Under the pieces are notes generated by a model. The model ran no database searches, had not been told where the DNA came from, and saw nothing but the letters and a program-made list of their open reading frames with translations. Position numbers and translations under genes: made by a program. A stretch of DNA of 64,000 nucleotides from Malachius bipustulatus (lineage: Eukaryota; Arthropoda; Insecta; Coleoptera; Melyridae), in contig OU342634.1 in NCBI GenBank assembly GCA_910589415.1, positions 2,852,001 through 2,916,000 of the forward strand, written 5' to 3'. Of this stretch, positions 1-11,274 are shown in pieces; within the stretch, counting starts at the first letter, position 1, and every line of letters begins with the position of its first letter.

Positions 1-540
1 ATGTTATTATAACCTATTGCTTGTTCCTATTTCCATCAGCATAGTTATAAAATATTAATAAGTTTATTTTACGCGTCTTCTAAAGTTAACTTTATACATA
101 ATTCTTTATTCCTGCTTGGAACACCGTGGAAAGATCTGGAAAGACTGCTTAACAATCCATAGTCGGAGCAACCGCACACAGCACACAGCACATATTTTCC
201 AGACATAATACCTCTATGTTCACTTTAATACAGCGGTACATTATAAATGCCTATTTAACTGGTACCCAACAAAATTATCCGCTGATATAATGCTTTGAGA
301 GTAACTTTAAATTGAAATTATACTTGAAACTAAAACGTTCAATTACTAATGACAAATTATTAATAATTATGATTGACTGCAGCTGTCAAAAACCGTGAAA
401 AGTTACCTAACTTTGAATTTAAAAACAGCTTTAGTGTCCCCAGTTCCTGCATGATGGCGCTGTAAAAATGGACGGAGGTTTTGAGAGGAAGTGACCGGTA
501 TTAATATTTTAAGGTATTTGCTTATATTAGAATATATGAC
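1..540. other. AT-rich spacer, no gene seen
   Basis: No long open frame and no recognised repeat end. The sequence is AT-rich with scattered stops in all frames. It may belong to degraded repeat sequence, but I could not match it to anything else in the window. Confidence 0.5.
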
Positions 541-1192
541 GTACTAAGCAGGACCGCACTCCCTGGAGCGATTTTTTTTATTAGAGATTAATAAATATAT
601 TTTTGTGGGCTCGGCATAAGTCGGCAAGAGCTACACATCTGACATTTAAAAAATTTTCAAAGACGACTACATCTGAGAATTTTCAGTAAACTTTCGTTTT
701 TCTTATGGCCGCCATATTGTTTTCTTATGTTGTTCGGTATAAAAAAATAATATAAACCAAAAATTGTTAAACTTAAAAATATTAATTTAAAAATTTTTTA
801 TTCTTCTTTTTTCTTTCCAAAAAAGACAACTTTTAAGACCGAATTTCATAGATAAATTAAAAAACCATAAGACAAGCACTATTTCGGCGTATTTTAACAA
901 TCTTGACGTATCTCGACGGTTTTTTTAAGAAAGATAAAAATTTAAAAAAAATTTTTGAAGTTTATTAATTTTTGTTTCCATTATTTTTTTCATATCGAAC
1001 GACATAAAAAAATAATATGGCGGCCATAAGAAAAACGAAAGTTTTAGTCTTCAATCTAGTTGGCCTTGAAAATTTTTGTAATGACAGATGGGTTGACGAT
1101 TTATGTGAGCCTACAATTTTTTTTTATTATTCGACTCTGTATCTTTTAGCGTTCAGGAGATGGCAATATAGAGAAGGATGCACCCTGTATGT
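541..1192. repeat. Palindromic element with ATGGCSGCCAT in each arm
   Basis: The clearest arms are 642-739 and 994-1089, which are reverse complements with scattered mismatches. Weaker pairing extends outwards to about 545 and 1140, and the right side ends near CACCCTGTA at 1181-1189. Each arm carries the self-complementary ATGGCCGCCAT or ATGGCGGCCAT (705-715 and 1018-1028). The same arms recur at 12.66-13.22 kb, so this is a repeat family. It has no coding capacity; the 70-codon frame at 1017-1229 is incidental to the arm. Confidence 0.7.
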
Positions 1193-1230
1193 AGGTACGT
1201 CCTCCACCCCTATACATGGTGTTATGTAAT

Positions 1231-1848
1231 TGAATGTCAATATTTTAGAGGGTGATTTTTGGGTCAATTTTAAGAAGAAAACTTCATAAGAACGTATGTC
1301 ATAAAAGTCTTAACTTTTGAGATACAGGGTGGTAAAGTCTTATTAAAATAAATCATTTTTTCGTAATATCTGTAATACTGCTCTGGATATTTTGATGAAA
1401 TTTCGTATACAGGTATTACTCATCGAGAGGCATTTTTTCATGTACCTCGTTTCATTTTATTTCCATTAGTGACGATGGTTCACGATCGTGCAGAATTTTA
1501 CCGGCATATTTTAGCAGACATTGATGGTACTGCACTGATTTCTGTTCAAATAGAAATCTGCACTGATTTCTGTTCAAATAGAAATCATTTTTGGAATCCC
1601 CATTCATTTCCAAGCAAATTTGATAATCTATTTTTTTTCAGTACGATGCACGGTTTTCGCTTAAAAAAATAAAATCTGTTTCTCTATATGGTCACAAGAT
1701 TGTCACAAGATTATGTTCAAAAACTTTCCAACCGTGTATCTCAAAAGTTCAGACTTTTAGGACATACGTTCTTATGAAGTTTTCTACTTAAAATGGACCC
1801 GAAAATCACCCCCTTAAATATTGACATTCCATTATAAAACATCCTGTA
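1231..1848. repeat. Palindromic element, copy 1 of a pair
   Basis: Arms at about 1231-1332 and 1725-1848 are reverse complements, sharing for example CATAAGAACGTATG and its complement. TACAGGGTG lies at 1323-1331. The inner section matches the element at 4660-5280, which confirms a dispersed family. There is no coding capacity. Confidence 0.7.
1530..1585. repeat. Perfect 28-bp tandem duplication
   Basis: A 28-bp unit beginning CTGCACTGATTTC occurs twice in direct succession (1530-1557 and 1558-1585) inside the palindrome at 1231-1848. The related element at 4.9 kb has only one copy in reverse orientation, so the duplication is specific to this copy and probably recent. Confidence 0.85.
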
Positions 1849-2430
1849 TAAGTGCCATAGTGAAACTGAAGGACACGCAGATGTAAATAAGTACCTAATG
1901 ACCCAATTTTAGATTGTGTATCAATTCTCAATTAATATTTTTCAAACTCACGTGACTCAAAGTAAGTAACTACCTAAGATTAGAGGTTATTGCTTTTGCT
2001 TATGAACGAGAAAAATTTCGGTCCGTGAGAACTGCAGCAGAAATATCACTATACAGGTGTCCCGTAAGTAATGGTCCGTGGTGAAATGGGAGATTCTTGG
2101 TTTAAAAATATTACGATCTGATACTACTTGCTCAAACAAAATCTTAATGATAAAAAAGACACAGGGTGACAAAGTTGAGACTTAAAAATTTGCTTTTCAA
2201 AATAGGTACTGTCTTGAAAAATTGTAAAAGTACGAACGTGAAAATTTGGGGATAGATGTTTTACGGTATAAGAAATCATAATTTGATATCCGTGTCGATG
2301 TATTTTATAGAGGGCGCCACTTAGGTTATGTTGACGACGTAAATGAACTTATAACTTTTTTATCCTTCAGGATACCGCGCATTTTATTGTGAAATATTAA
2401 AACTTTTGCTACTTTAGGAGTAGCAAAACA
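1849..2430. other. AT-rich spacer, no gene seen
   Basis: No supported open frame. A short string near 1851-1870 is the reverse complement of one at 29598-29615, so some of this is probably repeat-derived. Nothing else is recognised. Confidence 0.4.
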
Positions 2431-2439
2431 TGGGTAACA

Positions 2440-3720
2440 TTTATTCCATCGTTTTACAAATTGTCCCAGCTCATTTGAGTCGATCTCTGCGGGCCAATGG
2501 AATTTTTCAAAATTTTTTCACAAATTCATTATAACAATGCCTGTAACAGGATGATTGATTTATCGTGCCCATTAGAAAAAATTCGACTCCAAATGATCTG
2601 GGGATCTGAAGTTTGGAACTTAGGCAACATACATAATTACGAGTCAAAATGAAATATTACCAAGATGGCGGCACATTTAAAAATGGGGAAAGGAAGTACC
2701 ATCTCTTTTTTTTTTTTTTAATGGGACACTCCATATATTATTGCATTTCAGACAGGGTTCGAAAAAATCATGATTTTTTTATAAAAATCAAAAATCAATG
2801 ATTTTAATTAAAAAAATCAAAAAAATCGTGATTTTTTTGATTTATTTGATTTTTTTTATTTCTTTGATTTTTTTATTTTTTTTATTTCTAATAATGTGGT
2901 ATGATCTATTTTCCGCTCTTTTACGCTCTCACATCAGATATGTGAGAAGTTTTTGCTTCATATTTTCGTTAAGGCTAACAAGTGGTCGCCACACTATGAA
3001 TTTTGCGTTTTCTCTTGTATTTTTTTTTCTTCACTTTTGGTTTTGTTGAACTATATAATTTAAAAATAATAAAATTAAATTAAAGAATTGAAACAAATTT
3101 ATTTACCAGAATCAGTTAAAATTCAGAAAAGTTAGAAACATTTTTTATGAATTCTACTTATGAAGAATTCTTTAGGGGGCCGAAGTATCACAAAAAGCCC
3201 TCCAAACCCTCTCACTATTCAAGAACACATAATAAATAATAAAAAAGGACAAAAATATTCTTGTTCCTTTATATTTTTTATTTCCAAGTTCATGGTCCAG
3301 CTAAGTGAGATCAAAAGAAAGATGCAGGAGACGAAATATAGATAATTGATACAATAATTTGTTGTTTCCCTAATAACCTACTGCATCTATTCAGACTTCA
3401 GCAGGAATACATAAATTATGATCACCCTTTGTTTGAAGGTTTCAAGTTTGATTTAAATCGTTGATTTAAATCGTGATTTAAATCAAATGGTTTAAATCGG
3501 GCGAACCCTGATTTCAGATTGTCTGAGAAAATGTAATAACAATGGTGTTTATAGTTGCAGTTTAAATTGAGTAGGCTATGAGAAGCAAGTGAAAATCGCG
3601 ATTTTCCAGCTTTAAAGCCATTTACCACGAAAATGGCTCAACATATCAGAAAACCGCTCACATGCCCCTATCTTAATTTTTCATCTGGTATCCAACTATA
3701 CAGGTTGATCAGTAACTCGC
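2440..3720. repeat. Half of a palindromic element, split by a hAT-like MITE
   Basis: The stretches 2440-2744 and 3519-3720 together match the left half of the palindrome at 31413-32238, including the CAAGATGGCGGC-containing arm and the GTCTGAGAAAATG segment. The 2753-3510 block interrupts it. The second arm is absent, so this copy is truncated at about 3720. Confidence 0.7.
2753..3510. mobile_element. hAT-like non-autonomous element (MITE), 758 bp
   Basis: The block starts CAGGGTTCG and ends CGAACCCTG, a 9-bp perfect terminal inverted repeat. It is flanked on both sides by ATTTCAGA (2745-2752 and 3511-3518), an 8-bp target duplication. Removing one copy and the block restores the sequence seen uninterrupted at about 31605-31630. 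CAGGG-type ends with 8-bp duplications are the signature of hAT transposons. The interior is very AT-rich, with repeated GATTTAAATC and AAAAATCA motifs near the ends, and has no transposase, so it must have moved using an enzyme from elsewhere. Confidence 0.88.
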
Positions 3721-3857
3721 GCACGCTGCGATAAACTTCACTTTTTTAGAGTAACTTTCTTACTGTACTGCAGTGTTGTAAGTTCTTTTCTTCCATAAAC
3801 ATGCCCGTTTCTATAAAAAAAAAGTGGCAACATGAATATTTATGAATATTTATGAAT

Positions 3858-4540
3858 ATTGTCTGAGAAGAGAAAATAAGATTGGCTTTTACAGTTGGTG
3901 TTTAAATTGAGAAGTTTTTGAGTTATAAACAAGTGAAAATCGTCATTTTTCAAGTTCAAGGCCCTGTACAAGGAAAACGGCTGAAGATAGAGAAAAACGG
4001 CTTACATGTCCCGATTTTAACTTTTTATGTACTATCTTATGGTATAGAAACATTTGCACTTTCTTTGATTTTTTTATTTGGCGACGCGTAGAGAAATCTC
4101 AGAATTTTTCAAATTTTTTATCACCCTGTATAAACACTTCATCTACATCATAGGATAGTACATGAAAAGTTAAAATAGGGACATGTAAGCCGTTTTTCTC
4201 TATCTTCAGCCGTTTTCCTTGTACAGGGCCTTGAACTTGAAAAATGACGATTTTCACTTGTTTATAACTCAAAAACTTCTCAATTTAAACACCAACTGTA
4301 AAAGCCAATCTTATTTTCTCTTCTCAGACAATCTAAAAATGCAATAACATAGGAGCATTCCATTTAAAAAAACATAGCTTTGATATGCTACTGTCATATG
4401 GGACACTCTGTATACTCCAAAATAATTTTAAATTATGGCCATTGTGATCCTGTACTTGAATTTGCAAAAAGTTTTTGGAAAAAATCCATCGTTTGGCCTA
4501 CAGAGACCGCTTCGAATAAGCTGGGACATCCTGTATATAA
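3858..4540. repeat. Family-A palindromic element
   Basis: The left arm (about 3861-4045) and right arm (about 4140-4335) are near-perfect reverse complements around a loop of about 80 bp holding GGCGACGCG and CACCCTGTA (4122-4130). The right side continues into an outer arm that ends at about 4540 in GGGACATCCTGTATA. The left outer arm is missing. The same arms, loop and outer end occur at 14251-24826. Starting about 20 bp to the left, a short string (TATGAATATT-like) is repeated in tandem. Confidence 0.85.
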
Positions 4541-4659
4541 TATATACATTATTATAACAATGCCCGTAATTTAAATTATTTTGGACTATACAGACTACAG
4601 AGAGTGACATCAGACTTATGTTTTTTTTTTTTTTTTTTTAATGGAATGCTCTTTTTTTT
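4541..4659. other. Spacer with homopolymer T tract
   Basis: A short spacer between two palindromic elements, including a long T run at 4621-4639. No gene seen. Confidence 0.4.
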
Positions 4660-5280
4660 TCATAATACCTACCTATCTGTAATACAGTTCTAGATATTTT
4701 AATGAAATTTCATAGACAGGTATTACGCATAAAGAGGGAGGCATTTTTCATGTACCACATTTCGTTTTATTTCCACTAGTGACTTTATAATTTTTTATTG
4801 TCATTTTAACGACAATCTTGTGATCATGTAGAGAAACAAATATTTTATTTTTTTAGACGAAATCCGTGCATCGACCTAATAAAATCATATAATCAAATTT
4901 GCTTGGAAATGAATGGGGATTCCAAACATGATTTCTATTTCAACAGAAATCAGTGGCGTACCATCAATGTCTGCCAAAATATGCAAGTAAAATTCTGCAC
5001 GATCCTGCACCATCGTGACTAGTGGAAATAAAATGGAACGTGGAACATGAAAAAATGCCCCTTGATGCGTAATACCTCTGTATACGAAATTTCATTTTAA
5101 AATATCTTGATCGGTATTATACCTACAGATATTATGAAAAAATTATTTATTTTTATTTTTAAAAACTTCACAATAGTAGTATCTCAAAAGTTAAGACTTT
5201 TAGGGCATACGTTCTTATGAAGTTTTCTTCTTAAAATGGACCCAAAAATCACCCCCTTAAATATTGACATTCAATTAGTG
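4660..5280. repeat. Palindromic element, copy 2 of a pair
   Basis: Arms at about 4667-4790 and 5030-5140 are reverse complements. The right end (5190-5277) matches the outer arm of the element at 1231-1848, and the central part matches its interior in reverse orientation. It is non-coding. Confidence 0.72.
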
Positions 5281-5819
5281 AATTAAAATGAATTTTTAAA
5301 ATTCATTTAAATCTAGTTACTTGTTTTATGATCACTTAGGTTACCATACTGTTGCTATGTTATTATATCAATAATTTTATTTACATACGTCTGAAGATGC
5401 TACAAAGTAGTGAAACACGTTTAACGTTAATATCCAGCAATATACATCAGTAGAATTTTTAAAAACATTAGTGTTTTATTTCTCATCATTCCAAGCAACT
5501 TTTTTTCAATTAAATGTTTTAATATTTCATGCAGAAACAACCAACCAGATAAGGCTGATAAGAGTATCTCTGCCATTCATCGAACATGTACATAAATACT
5601 CAGTGGTGGTGACGGTTAACTCGTATCGTATTAACTTGAAATACCTAATTACTCGTCATTTAAAATATTTAGTATTATGTGTGCAGCGCCACTGATGTGA
5701 TTTCTACTCTGATAAGGTGGAACAGTTTAGCTTGCAAGATGCATAGTTCAGACATATATTTTCGCTTTCTATAATAATAATTGTAGAGTTAAACCGCGGG
5801 AAATCAAAAAATTAATTAT
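5281..5819. other. Spacer downstream of the RTN4IP1-like gene
   Basis: AT-rich sequence with no supported gene. It contains the small hammerhead-like motif described separately at 5391-5430. Confidence 0.4.
5391..5430 (+). ncRNA. Hammerhead-like core motif (tentative)
   Basis: The order CTGAAGA (5391-5397), a short stem GCTAC-AAA-GTAGT, then GAAAC (from 5412) fits the hammerhead ribozyme layout CUGANGA, stem II, GAAA. Stem III would be very short and imperfect and stem I is not convincing, so activity is doubtful. Such motifs are common in retroelement-derived insect repeats. This may simply be a degenerate repeat end. Confidence 0.3.
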
Positions 5820-5831
5820 AAATTCCTAATA

Positions 5832-5837
5832 TTTATT
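5832..5837 (-). terminator. Likely polyadenylation signal of the RTN4IP1-like gene
   Basis: TTTATT on the plus strand is AATAAA on the gene's strand, about 115 bp downstream of its stop codon. A second AATAAA lies nearer the stop at 5868-5873. Either could serve the transcript. Confidence 0.45.
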
Positions 5838-5949
5838 TTATTATTGCACTTTCTGAACATTTTTAGTTTTATTTCAATACTATATAACAGTTACAGCATG
5901 GGATAGAACACTGCTGCAGTAAAGGATGTCTGTGAAACACATTGGCTTA

Positions 5950-7068
5950 TTAATTAAAATCTATGACTAGTTTTCCTCTCAAATGTCCCCTAGAAAGGGT
6001 ACCTAAAGCTTCTCTCACCTCACTAAACTTGAATGCATGGTGTATCACCGGTTTAATTTTCCCTTTAGATATCAGTCCGTGTAAAAAGTTGAGACCGGTT
6101 TCCGACGGCATAGCAAAACCCCATTTCACGTACTTCCTACCGAAATCTTTACAATTAGCTCTCAGTAAATCGTTTAAGCTCGTCCACAGCCCGGGGATCA
6201 AACCATACTTATCGGTATTAACCAACAACGGTGAATTAAGGGTAATGTAGGTATCGTAGCTCCACTTCTTCGGCAAATTTTCACTTCCTATCTTAGCGCA
6301 ATCCAACACGATATGATAACGACTCTCACTTGCAATTTCATCGTTACTTTTCTCATCTTTGTAATTAAATACGTGATCAGCTCCTAAAGAAGAAACCAAA
6401 CCGACTGCATCTTCTGAGCATGTCGCATATACTATGCAGCCTTGCGATTTCAATAGCTGAACAGCCAAAGTTCCAACCCCACCGGATGCTCCCAAAATCA
6501 AGACTCGTAGACCAGCGGTATCCTTGAAGAGTAAATTACCGGTAACGTATAGAGCAGACCAAGCGGTCATTGAAGCGTACACAAGACTTGCACTTTCAAT
6601 GTCACTCAAATGCGACGGTTTCGGACAAATGAAATTGTCAGTTACGGTGATAAGTTCGGCGAGAGTGCCCTGTTGGCCTATCGGTTGGAATCCATAGACT
6701 TTATCTCCTATTGTAAACCTGGAACCGACTTCATGGCCTTTTGATACAACCGTTCCACAGAAATCTCTACCGAGCGTTACGGGGAATTCGTCGTAATTAC
6801 GTACTAAACCGATTAGTGTTCTGCCATAACCGCCCGTCATGTACAGATCGATAGGGTTCAGAGATGCCGCATCTACTTTGACTAGCACCTCATTTGGGTG
6901 TTTAATAACAGGTGCTCTTGTTGTGGTTAATTGGACTTGATCTGTGTCTCCATACGAGTGTATCTGCCATGCTGATATTTTCAAGCTTTCTCTCAGTTTA
7001 TGGGTTGGAACAGTTGAATAATTTCTGTTTACTAACTTTTGTGTAGCTATGAGAGTATTTTTAAGCAT
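5950..7068 (-). CDS. RTN4IP1: Reticulon-4-interacting protein 1 homologue, mitochondrial MDR oxidoreductase
   Basis: A complete 372-residue frame of the zinc-independent medium-chain dehydrogenase/reductase (quinone oxidoreductase-like) family. Residues 1-22 are basic and hydroxylated, with RNYST near a likely cleavage point, as expected for a mitochondrial import signal. The catalytic-domain signature SLNPIDLYMTGGYG is at about 69-82, GRDFCGTV at 100-107, and the NAD(P)H-binding GASGGVG at 193-199. Length and motif order match the animal RTN4IP1/OPA10 family, which works in mitochondria and is linked to coenzyme Q synthesis and respiratory-chain function. The ATG at 7068 is preceded by AAA, an acceptable insect start context. 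The frame has no intron, so it is either an intronless gene or an intact retrocopy. No frameshift or stop is seen. It is the only host gene I support with confidence in the window. Confidence 0.93.
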   Translation of the reverse strand: MLKNTLIATQKLVNRNYSTVPTHKLRESLKISAWQIHSYGDTDQVQLTTTRAPVIKHPNEVLVKVDAASLNPIDLYMTGGYGRTLIGLVRNYDEFPVTLGRDFCGTVVSKGHEVGSRFTIGDKVYGFQPIGQQGTLAELITVTDNFICPKPSHLSDIESASLVYASMTAWSALYVTGNLLFKDTAGLRVLILGASGGVGTLAVQLLKSQGCIVYATCSEDAVGLVSSLGADHVFNYKDEKSNDEIASESRYHIVLDCAKIGSENLPKKWSYDTYITLNSPLLVNTDKYGLIPGLWTSLNDLLRANCKDFGRKYVKWGFAMPSETGLNFLHGLISKGKIKPVIHHAFKFSEVREALGTLSRGHLRGKLVIDFN

Positions 7069-7475
7069 TTTGTATTATATTTTAAGTAAGCAGGATATTG
7101 TTTAAAACTACCCTTGCAAGGATCACATAATTTATATGTTTTTGTTTATGCTTTACGCAGTCTCACAGTAGTGTTACCCCTCGACTTTTTAACTGTGCTA
7201 TAATATTTATTCGCCACTCACAAACAACAGTTTACTTCCACTCGAACTCAATTTTGTTGTTGTTGTTATTGTTAATAAGTTTGAGGTTAGTTAGCAGGTT
7301 GCCGGTAATTTGTCAAGAATGACAGTATCATTGATTTTGTAACAGATGACATATGAACTATACTTTGACGTCGACAGATCTTAGGTCGATATTACGGTAT
7401 TCGTTTTACTGCTAACGCTAACTGCAACCGCTGATCACGATCACACCAAAAAGTAAATTAAAGACTTTTAATTCT
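7069..7475 (-). promoter_or_regulatory. Upstream region of the RTN4IP1-like gene
   Basis: About 400 bp with no recognised transposon, lying directly 5' of the gene. It would hold the 5' UTR and promoter. No clear TATA box at a standard distance was found, so the assignment is by position only. Confidence 0.35.
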
Positions 7476-7983
7476 TTGCTTTGGATCATGAAGTATTCAC
7501 AAGTTACAACGCAAAGATTCTCTAATAATACAGGGAAGAGTATCGCTCGGATCGTTGACCCAATCCCACAACCATCAAACTCATATTCTAAGTATTGTTC
7601 GCGCTCTCATCATGCGCAAGAGCTCGATGTGACGTCAGCGCGATGCCTGCGGATCCATGCTCACAAACCTTATATTTAAGCCACCTGCCGGTGCTACATA
7701 GGAATAGTGTTATTAATCGTTAATAATAACACTGCAGCGTTAGTGCTTTTCTGTTACTGGTGTATTTTCAATAAAAAATACACCTGCCCTAGATATACAG
7801 GGTGAATCATAATAATGTAACAAAAAATTTATATTCTCATTTAAGATTTTGTAGAATAAAAAAAAAATATATTTAGGTCGATTTTTAATTTAATTTATGT
7901 TTTATTGTCGTAGCATTTTTATACACGGTGTTCGTTAGCTCAATAATGACGCGGTGACGACATTGTCTATTTTTCTAAATAGA
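7476..7983. other. Spacer with promoter-like motifs and two stem-loops
   Basis: TGACGTCA (CRE-like) lies near 7630 and a TATA-like CTTATATTTAAG near 7670. Two clean hairpins follow: AGTGTTATTA/TAATAACACT (about 7706-7732) and GGTGTATTTT/AAAATACACC (about 7759-7785). TACAGGGTG occurs at 7797-7805. The stretch could be a remnant LTR or a divergent promoter, and I could not decide. The 67-codon frame within it is not convincing. Confidence 0.3.
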
Positions 7984-8000
7984 TATACAGGTGTCCGGTA

Positions 8001-11000
8001 GTAGTAGTATGGTGGGTTGGGGTGGTACACCCCAAGCGACTAGGCCACCGAGGGCCCTTTTCGCCTTACCCAAACCATGGTGAAACTCCTACTCGAACCT
8101 CCCCGACCTTTTAATAAAGGCCAGAAGGTTGTTGTATGAGAGGAGTTTCATTTCTTCCTCTTGTAGCTCCTCAGACCCAAAGATGTTGAGCCTGAGGTTA
8201 CTGTATACCTCGCATACGCCCACATAATGGTGGGAGTCCTCGTCATCCACTCCGCATTTAGGACAGACCGGGTCCCGAGTGACCCCCATCACTTGCAGGT
8301 GTCTGTTCAGACTGCTGTGACCGGTGAGAACCCCGACTAGTAGTCTGAGTTCCCTCCGGTTCATTCTGGACATGCTGGTCCATCCGTTTCCGATCGGACC
8401 AGCCAGAAACAGCCTGGCCTGTCTGCAGCCTGGTGCTGTTTCCCAGTGGTTCTCTAAACCCTTGCGTGTCCATTCTTTTATAGATTCTTTGAGAAGATTT
8501 TTGGTCAGACCCAGGACGGGCTCCGGCCCACAAAAGGTTTCCCTGGTCCCGAGCTTCGCGTATTGATCTGCCAGCTCATTACCTGGTACACCTGAGTGTG
8601 CAGGAACCCACACGATATGCACCGATTTTCTGTCCGCCAGTCTGTTCAGCGCCTCGACACACTCCTGGACCAGTGGGGAGCTGGTTCCGTGTGTGTCCAG
8701 CGCTTTCGCGGCGGCCTGACTATCCGTGCATATGTATATCGTCCGTTCCCCGGCTTCCATTATCTGCTCCAGTCTAGCTGCTTGCAGGATAGCATAAATC
8801 TCCGCCTGGAAGACGGTTGCGGTGGACCCAAGAGGGTAGGATCTTCCCAGTTTCCGTCCAGCCAGGTAGAGCCCCGCTCCTACGTGGCCATTTTTGTTCC
8901 TGGAGCCGTCTGTGAAACAGACTAGTCTTCCTGGTTCGAAGGCTACCTCCCTTTTTTCCCACTTTTCCTTTTCAGGAATTTGCAGGGTAAATTTCTTGTT
9001 TTCTCTGTTGCTTCTTGTTTTTGAGGTAGACATAAGGTTTGAGATTGGTATCTCCATCTCGGCAACCTTGGCTATCTCTGTGTGTCCTTTATAACCTCCG
9101 CCTTTCCATAGTCCCGAATCACGCATTCTTAGGTGGGCCGCCATGGCCTCCCCTTTTATCCAAATGGGAAGCGGTGGCAGCTCCAGAATGACATTCAGGG
9201 CTGCTGACGGGGTGGTTCTCATTGCACTTGTTATTAACAAACTGGCGAGCCGTTGGAGTTTAGCTAGCCTGTTTGCAACGGTATTGCTTGTGGTTGTTTT
9301 CCACCAGACCACCGAACCATAACTGATTCTCGGTCTGATGATGGCCGTGTATAACCAGTGCATTATCTTCGGTTTTAGCCCCCACACCTTGCCTATTGTC
9401 CCTCTTAGCTGCCATAGAGATGACACAGTTTTTGTGACTATTCTGTCAATCTGTGGCTTCCAGGTCAGCTTTTCGTCTAGTACCATTCCAAGGTATTTGG
9501 CCTCCCCACTAAGAGTTAGGAGTTTGCCAAACAGCCTGGGTGGTTTGAATCCTCTTTTTTCCCTTTTCCTTGTGAAGAGGACCATGTCGGTTTTTCCGGG
9601 GTTGATGGTCAGCCCCGCCTCTTCACACCATCTTTCGATTATCTTACATGCACTCTGCATGCGATCGCAGACCACGCTTAGGAATTGGCCGGTTACTAGA
9701 ACCAGCCCATCGTCAGCATTTGCCTGTGCATACAGTCCGTCATCTGTCAGGCGCTTTAGGGGGCCGTCCATGATCAGGCACCACAGGTGAGGTGATAGGC
9801 AGCTACCTTGGGGGCATCCATCACTCACCGCAATGCCCACTCGAACTTCTCCCGCACCCGATGACACCTGCCTGCTTTCGATCGCTGAAGCAATCCAGTT
9901 AATCAGGACCTGGGGGGTACCCCTGGATTGCAGCTCGGTGCATATGGTTTTTGTTCTTGCCTTGTCAAAAGCGCCTTCCACATCAAAGAAAATGGCCAAG
10001 GCCCAGTTCCCGTGATGCAGCGCTTTTTCAATTTCTCTAGTCACTGCGTGTAGAGCAGTTTCCGTGGATCTTTGCTTCAGGTAAGCATGTTGACCCCTGT
10101 GAAACGGGAACTCACGCAGTGTGTTTTCTATCAGGTATCTGTCGACTATCCTTTCTAGCATTTTCAGCATGAAGGATGTTAGACTGATAGGCCTGAATGA
10201 CTTAGCTAAAGTGTAGTCCTCTTTTCCTTGTTTGGGAATGAAGACCACGTTTGCTTTCCTCCATGCCTGGGGCACATATCCCGTTGCTAGGCTAGCCCGG
10301 AATATGTTTCTCACGCTGGGGAGAATCGTTTCCAGGCCCGCCTGCAGCAATGCTGGGAAAATGCCATCAGGTCCTGCTGTCTTGTATGGACGGAACTCTT
10401 TGCTTACCCTTCGTATGACCTCGTCGTTTACCAGATTTTCGGCTAGCTGCCAGTCCGAGGTTGGCTCCGCCCGCCTCTCTGGGTCGACTTGGTCTGTTCC
10501 CGGGAAGTGGATTCTGAGGAGGTGCTCAATTGTCTCCTCCTCCGTTTCTGTCCAGGTTCCGTCCTCTTTCTTGATCGAGCCTATTTCGTTACGTTTTGAG
10601 GCACTGAGCAGTTTTGCGAGCCTGGCTGTTTCCGGGAGAGAGGTTATCTCCTCGCAGAATTCTCGCCAGCTCGCTCTCTTGCTGCGCCTTATCTCTCTCT
10701 TAAATTCTCTTCTGGCTTCCCGAAAACGGTCCCATTGAGTGTCCTCTCCTGAGGTCACGGCCTGTCGAAGTGACCTCCTCGCTGACCTCCTGAGGTGATG
10801 GAGTTCTTTGCTCCACCACCTGATTTTCTTTTCTGGAGGCCTTCTCAAGGGACACGCCTTTTCGTACGCCTCGGTTATCTTTTTGCTTAATTTCTCTACC
10901 TCTTGGTCTATGTTTTCCTGTGTGATTTGAGGTGGGGGACCCTTGAACCTTATTTGGAGATCTTTTGTAAAGATCTCCCAATTAGTTGTCCTTGGGTTTC

Positions 11001-11274
11001 GTTTGGGCTTGTCTGCCGCCATCCTCGCTTTGATCTTGAATCGGATCATGCGGTGGTCGGACAGCAGGACATCGCCCGTCACTTGCCATTCTCGTACGTC
11101 ACAGGTTATGCTTTTGGAGGCTAGGGTTATGTCAATCACCTCCTTGCGGTTGCGATTGACAAAGGTTGGTTCCCTGCCTCTATTACTTATTTCAAGGTCT
11201 GTGGTTGCTAGATATTCCAGTAGGGCCTCTCCGCGTGTGTTGACGTCGGTGCTGCCCCATAGCACCGACGTCAG
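8001..11274 (-). mobile_element. 5'-truncated LINE (I-like, RNase H-bearing)
   Basis: The insertion is bounded by GGTGTCCGGTA on both sides (7990-8000 and 11275-11285), an 11-bp target duplication. The 3' end on the minus strand is a short TAC repeat, not poly(A). The 5' end is cut inside the endonuclease domain, as usual for incomplete target-primed reverse transcription. It encodes the C-terminal part of the endonuclease, the reverse transcriptase and RNase H. The landing site is the terminus of the giant palindrome. Confidence 0.9.

Noticed and set aside
9338..9790. A 150-codon plus-strand frame inside the first LINE
   Set aside because: It is antisense to the well-supported LINE RT frame and carries no motif of its own.
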